From: Candidatus Gastranaerophilales bacterium
Lineage (GTDB): Bacteria; Cyanobacteriota; Vampirovibrionia; Gastranaerophilales; Gastranaerophilaceae
NCBI GenBank assembly: GCA_944322895.1
Contig: CALUQL010000005.1
Span: forward strand, 1-51,114
Reading direction: 5' to 3'
Length of the DNA: 51,114 nucleotides
Shown: in pieces, positions 26,004 through 35,900 of the stretch
How the letters are laid out: each line of letters opens with the position of its first letter
How positions within the stretch are numbered: position 1 is the stretch's first letter
Notes under the pieces: generated by a model
Seen by the model: only the letters and a program-made list of their open reading frames with translations
Database searches by the model: none
What the model was told of the DNA's origin: nothing
Position numbers and translations under genes: made by a program

Positions 26004-27366
26004 TATTTTCTTTTAATTTCATTATTTTTTCTTCCTTGTCTGACTCAACATATATCCTTAAAAGCGGTTCTGTGCCGCTTTTCCTTATTAAAATCCAGCT
26101 TCCGTCTTCAAGGTATATTTTTAATCCGTCCATTGTGTTTGAGTCTGTTATTTTATATTCTCCTATTTTAGAATATGTTTTGAATTTATTTATTATTTCT
26201 TCTTGTTTATCTTTAGATTCAAGTTTCAAATCTATTCTATCATTTATAAATTTTTTATTTAATTCTGATAAGAAGTCTTTATGGATTTCACATAATTTTT
26301 TATTTTCATAAGCCATCATTTCCATAATTAATAAATTGGCCAGTATTCCATCTTTTTCCGGAATATGTCCTTTTATACTAAGACCTCCTGATTCTTCCCC
26401 GGCGATTATTATATCTTCTTTTCTCATTGCTGCACCAAGCCATTTAAAGCCTACAGGAGTTTCTATAACTTCAATATCTTTTTTATTAGCATATAAGTTA
26501 AGCATTGAACTTGCACCTACTGTCTTTGCAAGTTTTCCTGATAATTTTTTGTTAGTTACTAAATGGTTCAACAACATTGCTATAATATCATTTGCACTTA
26601 TAAAACTTCCTTTCTCATCAAAAACTCCGAATCTGTCACCATCTCCATCATTGCTTAATCCAATAAGTCCATTTTCTTTACACAATGCTTTTAGTTGGGG
26701 TAAATATTTTTCTTTGGGATCAGGCATGTAACCACCAAAATTGATATCTCGTTCTAGATTTTGTGAATTATTTTCAATTTCATATTCATCAAGTATTCTT
26801 TTAAATAAAAGTCCAGCTGCACCATGGTGTCCATCATAATTTATTCTGATGTCAGATTTTTTTATTTTTTCTAAATTAATAATATTTTTTATATGTTTAA
26901 TATATTCTTCTTCAAAAGAAACTTTTTTATATTCTTTTTTATCTTTTTTGTAATTAAACTCAATCTCTAAATTATCAACAATTTCTTTGACCATATAATC
27001 TTCGGCCGGACCTCCATATGGTGGAATAAATTTTATTCCTAAGTATTCAGGTGGATTGTGTGAAGCCGTCATCATTATTGCATATGCATCTTTATGTAAT
27101 GCTGAGAATGCCAAGACTGGTGTTGCAACTATCTTTGAACTTACTTCAACTTCAAATCCTAGGGAAGATAACTTCTCAGCAATATAAAAAGCAAAAGTAT
27201 CTGCTTGATTTCTTGGGTCATATCCAATGATAATCTCTTTATTAAATTCTGATTCTTTATATATATAAGATGCGATTCCATTTATAACTTTATCTGTATT
27301 TTCATAAGTAAAGTCTTTATCTAAAATTGCACGCCAGCCATCAGTACCGAATTTTATATTTGTCAT
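25987..27366 (-). CDS. Phosphoglucomutase/phosphomannomutase
   Basis: A 459-residue alpha-D-phosphohexomutase. In order: FGTDGWRA near the N-terminus, the catalytic phosphoserine loop TASHNP, the metal loop DGDGDR, the sugar-binding GEESGG and the phosphate-binding RKSGTEPLLR. It interconverts hexose 1- and 6-phosphates for glycogen or cell-surface sugar synthesis; glucose versus mannose cannot be told from motifs. AAAGGG precedes the ATG. The 3' end overlaps the convergent 25749 frame by 17 bp. Confidence 0.93.
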   Translation of the reverse strand: MTNIKFGTDGWRAILDKDFTYENTDKVINGIASYIYKESEFNKEIIIGYDPRNQADTFAFYIAEKLSSLGFEVEVSSKIVATPVLAFSALHKDAYAIMMTASHNPPEYLGIKFIPPYGGPAEDYMVKEIVDNLEIEFNYKKDKKEYKKVSFEEEYIKHIKNIINLEKIKKSDIRINYDGHHGAAGLLFKRILDEYEIENNSQNLERDINFGGYMPDPKEKYLPQLKALCKENGLIGLSNDGDGDRFGVFDEKGSFISANDIIAMLLNHLVTNKKLSGKLAKTVGASSMLNLYANKKDIEVIETPVGFKWLGAAMRKEDIIIAGEESGGLSIKGHIPEKDGILANLLIMEMMAYENKKLCEIHKDFLSELNKKFINDRIDLKLESKDKQEEIINKFKTYSKIGEYKITDSNTMDGLKIYLEDGSWILIRKSGTEPLLRIYVESDKEEKIMKLKENIKQLC

Positions 27367-27423
27367 AATTTACCCTTTTTATTTATTTTATGTACAATTA
27401 GTTATAACATTAATCTATTCTAT

Positions 27424-27429
27424 TATAAT
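27424..27429 (+). promoter_or_regulatory. pheA -10 element
   Basis: A perfect TATAAT lies 17 nt before the pheA ATG, with GGTGAAGG between as the ribosome site. No clear -35 is present. Confidence 0.55.
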
Positions 27430-27446
27430 TGGTGAAGGTTTAGCAA

Positions 27447-28301
27447 ATGTTTGAAAATACAATTGAGAATATATATTATCTAGGACCTGATGGTTCTAAT
27501 ACTCACAACGCAATGCTTCGGTTTTTAGAACTAAGTTCTATTAAGGTTAAAAATAATGTTGCACAGAAAAGTATAAAATCAGCAATTGAAAATTTGGAAA
27601 AAGATTCAAGTTCAATTTGTATTCTTCCTATTGAAAATTCTATAGAAGGTATTGTTAGAGAAACTATAGGTAATTTTTTGGATATTAATGATGATAAAAT
27701 TCAAATATTAGGTGAAATTACTTTACCTATAAAACACATGTTACTTTCAAAGTCAAAAGTCAAAACAACAATAAAAAAAATATATTCTCATCCTCAGGCT
27801 TTAGCTCAATGTAGTAAGTATCTTTATAAAAACTTCCCTAATGTTGAATTAAGAGAAGTTTCATCTACAAGCTATGCGGCTCAAAAAGTTTCAACAGAAG
27901 ATGATGATGCAATTGCTGCAATAGCAAATGAAACTTGTGCTCAGTTGTTCGATTTGAATATATTATCAAATGATATAAATGATGAAAAAGATAATAAAAC
28001 AAGATTTTATATTTTGGGCAGAGGTGATTGTTGCAACGAAAATACAGGTAAAACTTCCATAATCTTGTCTACAAAAAATTATCCTGGTGCACTTTGCGAT
28101 GTTTTACAGATTTTTTCAAAGCATGGTTTGAATCTTACTTATATAGATTCAAGACCATCAAAAAGAAAACTTGGTGAATATTTGTTTTTTGTTGAAATCG
28201 ATGGTTTAAAAACTGATGAAAATGTTAATATTGCTATAAATGAACTTATGAATTTTGTTGATTTCTTTAAAATATTAGGATCATTCAAAATATACAACTA
28301 A
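27447..28301 (+). CDS. pheA: Prephenate dehydratase with ACT domain
   Basis: The 284-residue enzyme converts prephenate to phenylpyruvate in phenylalanine synthesis. Catalytic-domain blocks are YLGPDGSNTHNA (GPxGT/S-F-like), LPIENSIEGIV, YSHPQALAQC, SSTSYAAQKV and NKTRFYILG, the last carrying the Thr of the T-R-F motif. The C-terminal ACT domain (about 200-284) contains GALCDVLQIFSKHGLNLT and IDSRPSK, the regulatory Phe-binding site, so feedback inhibition by phenylalanine is expected. No chorismate mutase domain is fused. Confidence 0.96.
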   Translation: MFENTIENIYYLGPDGSNTHNAMLRFLELSSIKVKNNVAQKSIKSAIENLEKDSSSICILPIENSIEGIVRETIGNFLDINDDKIQILGEITLPIKHMLLSKSKVKTTIKKIYSHPQALAQCSKYLYKNFPNVELREVSSTSYAAQKVSTEDDDAIAAIANETCAQLFDLNILSNDINDEKDNKTRFYILGRGDCCNENTGKTSIILSTKNYPGALCDVLQIFSKHGLNLTYIDSRPSKRKLGEYLFFVEIDGLKTDENVNIAINELMNFVDFFKILGSFKIYN

Positions 28302-28341
28302 AAAGAGAAACTTATTAAAGTTTCTCTTTTTAGTTGTATAT
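28290..28341. terminator. Very long perfect bidirectional terminator
   Basis: A 24-bp perfect stem (28290-28313 and 28318-28341) with the loop ATTA contains A5 and T5 runs and serves convergent pheA and the 28354 gene. The pheA stop codon lies within the left arm. Confidence 0.85.
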
Positions 28342-28353
28342 ACTTTAAAATAA

Positions 28354-28827
28354 TTATTTTACGAAATAATTGAATGTTTCAGCTGCTTTATCTGCTGCAC
28401 TTGCTTTATCTGGATTATATTTGCCAATATTTGTTTTGAATTTATCCACAAATCTTTGTAATCTGGCTTCTCTTATATTTGTCAGAAGTTTACTATCTCT
28501 TATTTTTGTTAAAATTCCTTCTGCTTTTTCTTTTGCAACTATATATGTTTTTGAACCTGTAATTTTTTCCTTGATTCCTGTTTGTGCAATTTTATCTGCA
28601 ACTTTTTCTGCACTTTTATAAATATAATTACCGGCTTTTTCTAAATAAGGTAAAGCTTTTGCTGCGAATTTATTAGTTTTTTCATTTACTGCAAATTTTC
28701 CACTTTTTGCACCTAATGCTAATGTTGTAGCTACTGCAGATGCAACAATTGCTCCTTTTATAACTGTTTTTGCAGCCTTTTTAACCGGACTGTATGTTTG
28801 AGTTGTTTGTACTGGTTGTATTGACAT
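28354..28827 (-). CDS. Lineage-type small membrane-anchored protein, 157 aa
   Basis: No named family. The N-terminus MSIQPVQTTQTYSPVKK is followed by an Ala/Val-rich hydrophobic helix (about 24-43) and then a long Lys/Ala-rich helical region. A single-pass or surface-associated helical protein is likely. TAGGAG lies 8 nt before the ATG. Its upstream region shares two spaced motifs with that of the 29047 gene, which suggests common control. I know similar proteins only as uncharacterised ones in Gastranaerophilales-type genomes. Confidence 0.75.
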   Translation of the reverse strand: MSIQPVQTTQTYSPVKKAAKTVIKGAIVASAVATTLALGAKSGKFAVNEKTNKFAAKALPYLEKAGNYIYKSAEKVADKIAQTGIKEKITGSKTYIVAKEKAEGILTKIRDSKLLTNIREARLQRFVDKFKTNIGKYNPDKASAADKAAETFNYFVK

Positions 28828-28859
28828 TTTATAACTCCTAAAATTTATCTTCTGCTTTT

Positions 28860-28918
28860 ATAAAACATATAAAAATAAAATTTGTTATTAATATATAAAT
28901 TGTAAAAGAAATGTTACA
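28860..28918 (-). promoter_or_regulatory. Two-part upstream element of the 28354 gene
   Basis: Reading on the minus strand, TGTAACATTT (28909-28918) is followed 48 nt later (start to start) by ATATGTTTTAT (28860-28870), which ends 32 nt before the ATG. The same pair with nearly equal spacing precedes the 29047 gene. Confidence 0.5.
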
Positions 28919-28979
28919 CTATAATTTTATTATAAATAATTTTGTATTAGCAAGCGTTTTTGCTTATTGTTACAATTAG

Positions 28980-29008
28980 AAAAGGAACTCTCTACTAGAG
29001 TTCCTTTT
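28980..29008 (-). terminator. Intrinsic terminator of the 29047 gene
   Basis: Stem GGAACTCT / AGAGTTCC (28984-28991 and 28997-29004), flanked by A4 and T4, lies about 40 bp past the stop. Confidence 0.75.
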
Positions 29009-29046
29009 GAGGTAATTATTTTTTATCCTAAATATTATTTATTTGT

Positions 29047-29409
29047 TTAGGCTGCACCTTTTGTTTTTGGTAGTTTTGCTAAAACAAATTCCTTTAATTG
29101 TCCTGCTTTTTCCGCAATTTTTATTCCGGCGGTTTCCAAGCCGCTAAGACATTTTTTTAGTGTTTCATTATTAACTTTGTCTTTTAATCCTCCGATTTTG
29201 CCTTTCCCAATAGCTAAACCTGCTGCAATAGCACCGGCTAGAACTACTGTACCTAAAACTTTTTTACCAGTTGAGCCTTTGTTCTCTTTTTTTCCTTCAA
29301 GCCCCGAAGCAGCTACGGGTGTTTCTGCTTTTGTATATGCTTGAGGTTGTGCTAATCTTTCTTGAAAACTTGTTGCTGCCGCACTTCTGAAACTTACTGA
29401 ATTAATCAT
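29047..29409 (-). CDS. Lineage-type small membrane-anchored protein, 120 aa
   Basis: Begins MINSVSFRSAAATSFQ, then a polar Gly/Lys linker, an Ala/Gly/Val hydrophobic helix (about 50-68) and an amphipathic Lys-rich C-terminus. The layout matches the neighbouring 28354 protein, and the two may be distant paralogues. A perfect AGGAGG ribosome site points to high expression. It has a two-part upstream element like that of its neighbour and its own terminator. Function unknown. Confidence 0.75.
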   Translation of the reverse strand: MINSVSFRSAAATSFQERLAQPQAYTKAETPVAASGLEGKKENKGSTGKKVLGTVVLAGAIAAGLAIGKGKIGGLKDKVNNETLKKCLSGLETAGIKIAEKAGQLKEFVLAKLPKTKGAA

Positions 29410-29440
29410 AATTACCTCCTAAACTTTTACTGGTATATTC

Positions 29441-29501
29441 ATAAAACATATGATTATTTTAAATTGTTTCTTTATCCCTATATGTTTTACAAAATGTTAC
29501 A
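29441..29501 (-). promoter_or_regulatory. Two-part upstream element of the 29047 gene
   Basis: Reading on the minus strand, TGTAACATTT (29492-29501) is followed 50 nt later (start to start) by ATATGTTTTAT (29441-29451), which ends 31 nt before the ATG. This matches the element before the 28354 gene. A TATAAT farther upstream could be the primary promoter. Confidence 0.5.
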
Positions 29502-29668
29502 TTTGCCCAAAGTTATCTATTTTTAAACACAAATAAAACCAAATTCATTATAACATATTTCAAAACATAAAAAAAGTTTTTGTAAATTCGGAATAAAATT
29601 TTTCGTATTGTACTCTTAGTAAATAGAGGATATTTTATAGTTATAGTTTTGGGAGAAAATTTAAGAAT

Positions 29669-32320
29669 ATGAGTATTAAGGAAACAATGCATTTAACTAT
29701 AGATGAAAAAGCTTATGGCTATGCCAAAATATATGCATCTTTATTGTCAGATGAGTTTCAAAGAAAAAGAGCCTATGCTTCGATTTTGGCCTTATATTCT
29801 TTTTTGAATACGATAGAAAAAGAACCATATCAAGTACAAAAATCAATGACCTTATTCAGAAATCCGCTAATCAATGAACAATATGAAATTTCGGATTTGT
29901 ATGTTAATGGTTGGCATCTAGATATAAGAGTTGTTACAAGTGGTGATGCTGTTTTAATCCCTAAAATTCATTATGATGCAGACATTGTTCCTGATTTTTA
30001 TGTTGTTGTTAGAGTTGATTCTGTACTTAAAAATGCAGAGTTAATTGGTATTGCAGATACTGCAAATGTTACAAAAGAACCTTTTGATTACCATTATTAC
30101 AGTATTGCGTTTGACAAGCTAATTTCTTATGAAGAATTCTTAAATAAGATTCAGAATAAAAAGTTAGTTACTTTAAAGCAAGAAGATCATGAACTTTTCA
30201 AGGAAAGTTATCTTGGTTTAATGGATAATGAACTTGATAATGAAACTAAAAATAAAATTTTGAAACATTTGTTTCAATGTGATGAGTGTAGAACAGAATT
30301 TTGTTGTTTTACAGGTTTTGAAATGGTTAGTTGTAATGCAGGTAAATATCCTGAATTATTAGAGGATAAAACTTTAAATATTATCGGTGCGCAGTGTGTT
30401 GATGATAAAAAATATGAAGGTAAAGAAGAAACTGTTTGTATTAACGATGATATAAACAATGAAAATCCACTTGAGTCAGATGAAACTAAGGAAGAAACAG
30501 TATCTGATATACTAGACGAGCTGTTTAATATAGAAGAAGATTTTATTGAAGATTCTGAAGCTGTAAAAGAAAAATCAATCATTACTGAAGAGGTTTATCC
30601 TTCTTCTACAATTGATAATGAAATACAAATTATAGAAGATGAAAGTAATGAAGATGAAAAAATCAGCAAACAGAATGAAGAATTAGAAATTATTGAAGAT
30701 ACATCTTTTGTTGATTTGCAATCTGGAGATGTTCTAAACAAAGATGAGATTGAAGTTATACAAGAAAATATCACTTCTGAATTGTCGTTAAAATCTGATG
30801 TGGAGGTTCTTGGGGAAAATACTACAGATGTATTGGACGAAAAAGATGAACTTGTAATTTTGGATGAACCTGAAAATATTGATTTGATTACAGATGAGAA
30901 TGGACAGTCATTCTCTGAAGAAGTTGATACCAAACAAAAAGTAATTGTTGATTATGATGAGACTGGTAATCCCGTATATTCATATATAACACCTGTTAAT
31001 CAAGATGAGTCTGAAGATATTTTATCTGAAATAGAACCTATTGATGATGAAGAAGTTTTAGGTGCTACAGATGATATAGAATATGATTTGATTTCAGATG
31101 AAGAAAACGAACAGATAGATAATTATCCAAATGAAGAATCTGATGAAATGTCTGCAGATATAGATTCCTCAAAATATGAAAATAATCTTGATACAAATGA
31201 TGAATTTTCTGAAGATTATGAAGAAGTGAACAATGAAGATCTTCTTGATGATAGCACAGGGGCAGTTAGTAAATATGAAGATTATGAAGATGAATCTTCA
31301 GAAGAAATACAAGAATATGAAGAATATAAAGATGATGATTCTGAAGTTAATCAAGAATATGATGAATACAAAGATGATGATTCTGAAGTTAATCAAGAAT
31401 ATGATGAATACAAAGATGATGATTTTGAAAATAATCAAGAATACGATGAATATCAAGACGATGAAACGGATGAAACGCAAGAATATGAAGAATATGCTGA
31501 TGATGACGGAGAGTATGATGACGAAGATGTAGAAATACCTGAAGAAAAAATATCTAAGGGTTCCTCAAAGGTTGCATTGTTATTAATCTCTGTTGTTGTT
31601 CTATTGTCTCTTATTGGTGGTGGTGTATTCTTTTTGCTTAAAAATAAGTCGAATACCGAGGTTGCATCTTCAGACACACAAAGTGATTCCAATGCTATAG
31701 AAGTTCAAAAAACGCAAGTTCAAAATGATATGTTTGAACAACCAATTGATTCAGAATCTGAAAATGTTCAAAGTGCCAATACTGTGGCTCTTGAAGATGT
31801 TGTAAATTCTCAAAATTCCATTGATGCTAACGTTGTAGAAACAATACCTTCTACGGGTACTATTGCTGTACCGCCTTTAACCGAAAGTGATTTGATTAAG
31901 CCTGTAGAAAGAAAAAGTCATGGAGATGTAAATAAAGCAATAGCGAATGCATTTTCTCAAGGTGGTAACGGGGTGTCTTTAAGAGGATTAAACTGGTTTT
32001 GTACTTCTGAATTGTTTAGTGATAGAACTTTTAAGAATTATCTCCAGAATTTAGATAATACATTAAAACAAAACTTGAAAAATAACATTCTAAATGCAAC
32101 ACAAACACCACCGAAAGATTCTGTTTCTGCCAAGTTTGCGATAGATAATAATGGTAATCTACAGAAAGTTATTATTTCAGAATCAAGTGGTTTAGAAGAA
32201 ATTGATAACATAGTGTTACAAAGTATTAAAGAAAGTTTTGAAGGTGAAAAAAGCATGATACTCAATAATAGTGAGCTTAAAGCCGATATGTATTACCTAA
32301 AAGTAGTTATAAAATTATAA
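29669..32320 (+). CDS. Membrane protein: DUF1822-like, anti-sigma-type zinc motif, acidic repeats, TM, TonB-like C-terminus
   Basis: An 883-residue single-pass protein. Residues about 1-165 resemble DUF1822, which I associate with cyanobacteria (YASILALYSFLNTIE, ISDLYVNGWHLDIRVV, YVVVRVDSVLKNAELIG). Residues 184-212 (MDNELDNET, then H200-x3-C204-x2-C207) match the zinc-binding fold of anti-sigma factors (ZAS/zf-HC2). A very acidic region follows, with a 14-residue repeat from residue 549. One TM lies at about 634-655. The C-terminal part (about 785-883, FAIDNNGNLQKVIISESSG) resembles the TonB C-terminal domain and would be outside the cytoplasm. It is followed by a sigma-factor gene, so a membrane anti-sigma role is the natural inference. 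GGGAG is rather far from the ATG. Confidence 0.75.
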   Translation: MSIKETMHLTIDEKAYGYAKIYASLLSDEFQRKRAYASILALYSFLNTIEKEPYQVQKSMTLFRNPLINEQYEISDLYVNGWHLDIRVVTSGDAVLIPKIHYDADIVPDFYVVVRVDSVLKNAELIGIADTANVTKEPFDYHYYSIAFDKLISYEEFLNKIQNKKLVTLKQEDHELFKESYLGLMDNELDNETKNKILKHLFQCDECRTEFCCFTGFEMVSCNAGKYPELLEDKTLNIIGAQCVDDKKYEGKEETVCINDDINNENPLESDETKEETVSDILDELFNIEEDFIEDSEAVKEKSIITEEVYPSSTIDNEIQIIEDESNEDEKISKQNEELEIIEDTSFVDLQSGDVLNKDEIEVIQENITSELSLKSDVEVLGENTTDVLDEKDELVILDEPENIDLITDENGQSFSEEVDTKQKVIVDYDETGNPVYSYITPVNQDESEDILSEIEPIDDEEVLGATDDIEYDLISDEENEQIDNYPNEESDEMSADIDSSKYENNLDTNDEFSEDYEEVNNEDLLDDSTGAVSKYEDYEDESSEEIQEYEEYKDDDSEVNQEYDEYKDDDSEVNQEYDEYKDDDFENNQEYDEYQDDETDETQEYEEYADDDGEYDDEDVEIPEEKISKGSSKVALLLISVVVLLSLIGGGVFFLLKNKSNTEVASSDTQSDSNAIEVQKTQVQNDMFEQPIDSESENVQSANTVALEDVVNSQNSIDANVVETIPSTGTIAVPPLTESDLIKPVERKSHGDVNKAIANAFSQGGNGVSLRGLNWFCTSELFSDRTFKNYLQNLDNTLKQNLKNNILNATQTPPKDSVSAKFAIDNNGNLQKVIISESSGLEEIDNIVLQSIKESFEGEKSMILNNSELKADMYYLKVVIKL
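31313..31522 (+). repeat. 42-bp in-frame tandem repeats
   Basis: Five units of 42 bp start at 31313, 31355, 31397, 31439 and 31481 and encode variants of EYDEYKDDDSEVNQ. Units one to three are nearly identical in DNA; the last two are divergent. They lie in the acidic cytoplasmic linker of the 883-residue protein. Confidence 0.9.
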
Positions 32321-32368
32321 TTTATGTTATTATATTGAATGGGTATGCGAGATTAGAGAAAAAGACTA

Positions 32369-32956
32369 GTGCTTTTAGTTGAAGAACAGAGATCTTTAAT
32401 AGAAAAATTTGTAAAGGCAAACAAAAATTTCAAGGGTAATGAAGATTTGTTTGAAGATTTTTGTAGTGAAGCTTTTCAAAAAACATACATGATATTTAAT
32501 TCTTCATCAAATATTCAGAAGATAGAAAATTATGTTGCAAAGGTTGTTCATACCTCTATTTTAAGTGTACTTAAAAATTCAGGCAGAGTTAGAAGAACAA
32601 ATGAAGGTTTTGTTCCTACAAAAGAAATAAAAGTTCCTGAGTTTAGTTCAGATGTTAAGCTTAAACCACAGCCTTTAGGACCTTCGTTTATTTTAGATTT
32701 CCCAGATCCTAAAGAAACTGCTGAAGAGATTCTTATTACAAAAGATTGTTTGCAGAAAATATCCGATGCTGTTTGTATTATTCATAAAGAGGTTCCATCA
32801 CAGCAGTTTTTGGATATTTTTTACTTAAGGTATGTCAAAGGTTTAAAACAGACAGATATAGCAAAATCCTTGAATTTATCGCAATCAGAGGTGAGTAAAA
32901 GGTTAATGCAACTTTCTAAGCTAATAAGTAATTTCTTAGATGGTGGTAAAAGTTAG
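32369..32956 (+). CDS. ECF-like sigma-70 family factor
   Basis: A 195-residue protein. The N-terminal part (about 18-70) fits a sigma region 2 fold (EDLFEDFCSEAFQKTYMIF, then ENYVAKVVHTSILSVL). The C-terminal part (about 130-190) is a region 4 helix-turn-helix: LDIFYLRYVKGLKQTDIAKS followed by NLSQSEVSKRLMQL. The middle linker is about 60 residues, longer than in most ECF factors. The frame begins with GTG at 32369; no in-frame ATG fits. It sits 48 bp after the predicted anti-sigma gene and 8 bp before the ATPase gene, so all three are one unit. Confidence 0.8.
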   Translation: MLLVEEQRSLIEKFVKANKNFKGNEDLFEDFCSEAFQKTYMIFNSSSNIQKIENYVAKVVHTSILSVLKNSGRVRRTNEGFVPTKEIKVPEFSSDVKLKPQPLGPSFILDFPDPKETAEEILITKDCLQKISDAVCIIHKEVPSQQFLDIFYLRYVKGLKQTDIAKSLNLSQSEVSKRLMQLSKLISNFLDGGKS

Positions 32957-32964
32957 GTTGTACT

Positions 32965-35900
32965 ATGATATGTCGCAGATGTGGTGCAGAATTACCTGAC
33001 AATGCAATTAGATGCAGTAACTGTGGGATAAAAGTTAATATGTATTGTCCTGAATGTAAGACAATTAATGCATTTGGTACTCAAATTTGTAAAAATTGTG
33101 GGTTCGAACTTCTTAAACATTGTCCGGTGTGTGGAAGTTTTAATATCTATTCGGCTACTGTGTGTCGTAAGTGTAAATCTCCTTTGGAAAAATATCAGTC
33201 ACAATTAAAAGAAGATATAAAAGAACTTGGCGATTTTGAGGTTGTATCGTCTTTTAGTTCTCCACACCCGACTTATATAAAAAGTGAGTTTGATGCAACT
33301 ATGGGTGATTTTGTAGAAGAAAGTAAATCTGCCGAAGATGAACTTCCATTAGTTGAATCATTGACTGTTGAAAAAAATGATTATGACGTAGAAAAAATAT
33401 TTAATATAGACATTGAAAACAACGAACAAGCTGAAAATACTGAGATAAAAGCGTCAAACGATGAAACTGAATCATCAACTGTTTCTGAAAAAGATGAAGA
33501 AGTTAATATATTAGATGAAAATATTGAGGTTGAGCAATTAACTGAGGAGATAGATGCATCTGTAGTTGAAAGTATAAGTGATGAGAATGCTCAAGAAAAG
33601 GATAAAGAAGAAGTTTCAGAGGATAATTCAATAGATATCCAAAAAGAGGCTGTTCTCAAAATAATTAATTTTATAAAGAACTCTTTGGTAAAGAATGTTA
33701 TAGCTGTAAATGGAGTTGAAGGTAGTGGTAAGTCTGCTGTATTAAAGCAAGTTGCAGATAGCCTTTCTACAAAAGGATTCCTTTCTTTATATGGTAGTTG
33801 TACTCCACTTGTTCAAATTACTAGTTTTGGTTTTTTCCAAGATGCTTTTCTTCGAATTATGGGATTCCCTCCTTATACAAATAGTACGGAGTCTTTTATT
33901 AAAGATTTTAGAAAAAGTAATTTTTCTAAGGTTTTTAGTTTCCTTGAGGGGGATGAACTTACTTCTTTTTTGAATATCTTTTATCCTTCCCAAAAAGATA
34001 GTTTTGAAAATATACTTACTAATAAACAAAAAATGTTTTCTATATTAGAAAAAGTTATTAAGTCTTTTCTTGTTAATAATAACTTAATTATATCAATTGA
34101 TAATTTTGAGCTTTTGGATGGTGCTTCATACGATTTTATTCTTCATTTGATGCGAAAAGGTTTCTTTAATAATAGGTTAAAGCTTCTAGTTGCTTATCAA
34201 GAAAACAAGTCTATTCAAAGTTATTTTGATATGACAGATATAGATGAAAACATGTTTGAAACTGTTTTAATAAAAAAGTTTTCTAAAGATGATTTGGTGA
34301 GTGCTGTAAGTAAAAGTACTTTCATTAAAATTGATGAAATATTTGATGAAGAGCATTTAGATAAGTTAGTTCAGAAATCAGATGGTAATGCTATAAGAAT
34401 GGAACAAGAAGTTGCATTATTGTTTGATTCCGGTTATATTTCTTTGAAAGATAATGATATTGTAATTAATGAAGATAATAAACCAGAGTTTAATCCTATT
34501 TCTTTTGAAGAGTTAATAAAACTCAGATTGAACTTTTTAAATCCAAGTGCTAAGAATGTTTTATTTATGGCTGCAATAATGGGATATCGTTTTGCAACAA
34601 GTATATTATGTTTAGCTGTTACTATGCCTGTTAATAAAGCTGAAAAAATGCTGGATTATTTAATACAAGAAATGTTTATCGAAAAAGTTGATAACTATAC
34701 TTGTGAGTTTAAAAGTCTTACATTATGGAAATTAATATATCAAGAGGCGAAAAAAGATTTACTATACAAAGAAAATTCTGAGAGATTATATTTATCTTTA
34801 AAACCATTAATCTTGTCTAGTAATTTGCAAAAGCTTATCTCTTGTGGAGAAGCACTTTCTAAAAATGAAGCATTTTTGATATGGCAGAGTACTGCAAGTA
34901 TAACTGCAAAACTTGGTGATACTAATTTATATGTTATTGCCCAGAAACAATGTTTAAAAATACTTGAAGAACAAGATGTTGCTGATTCTGAAATTATTAA
35001 GACCCAAATATATGAGGAAATTGGTAAATTATTATGTGAAAAGTCTCCTAGTGAAGCGGTTACATATCTTGCAAATGTTTTAGATTATGAGATAAAGGAA
35101 GTTAATCTAAGAAAAGTAATAGATTTGTCTGGATATTTTATAAAAAGTTGCTATTTAACCGGTAATTATTGGGGTGTTAATGAGTCTGTTGATACGATTA
35201 TAAAATGTTTTGATTCTGCCCAAGCAAATGTTTCCGAACTTGATAAAGCCTTAATAAATACAAGAAAATTGAGAGCATTACTTAGTATAGGAAACAGTGA
35301 GCAGATTATTAATCTTGTAAATGAAGATATTATGCCAGAATTAGAGAAAGGGCTTCTTCTAAAAAACATAGATTCTTCATATAGGAATATAATAATTCAT
35401 GCTTGGCTAATATCTAAAATCTCCCTTGCAAAAGCATATTCTCAACAAGGTAATAATCAAGTAGTAAATACTATTTCTGAAATTAGAGCATTTATAGAAA
35501 AGTATAATTATAATTCAAATTACTATTCTACTCAGATAGATATTATTGAAGCTTTTGCAAAAACAATTCTTGGAGATATAAATAAGTCTAATGAAATTCT
35601 AAATAATATAGCGGTATCTTATAAAGATAAAAATATGGAAAAAGGGTTACTTGCAGAATGGAATTTAGTTAATATAATAAATAGAGTTTTATCTGGTCAA
35701 AAGCTGGATTTAAAAGTTGATCTGTTTGAACTTGCTGCTTATACAAATAATATAAATGAACATTTTATAAAGAATATTATTAAATTAATACTGGGAGCTG
35801 TTTTAAAAGAAGAGGGTAATACAATAAAAGCGTTAGAAATCTATAATGAAGAAATTACATATTTTGCAAAAGAGAAAGTTGCAATAGGTGCATTGTTGTC

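Noticed and set aside
31313-31522. Regular 42-bp repeats as a CRISPR array
   Set aside because: The units are contiguous without spacers and keep a single reading frame, so they are protein repeats.
31233-31532. Met/Lys-rich frame within the acidic repeat region
   Set aside because: It is a shifted reading of the Asp/Glu repeats; the low-complexity composition comes from the repeat DNA.
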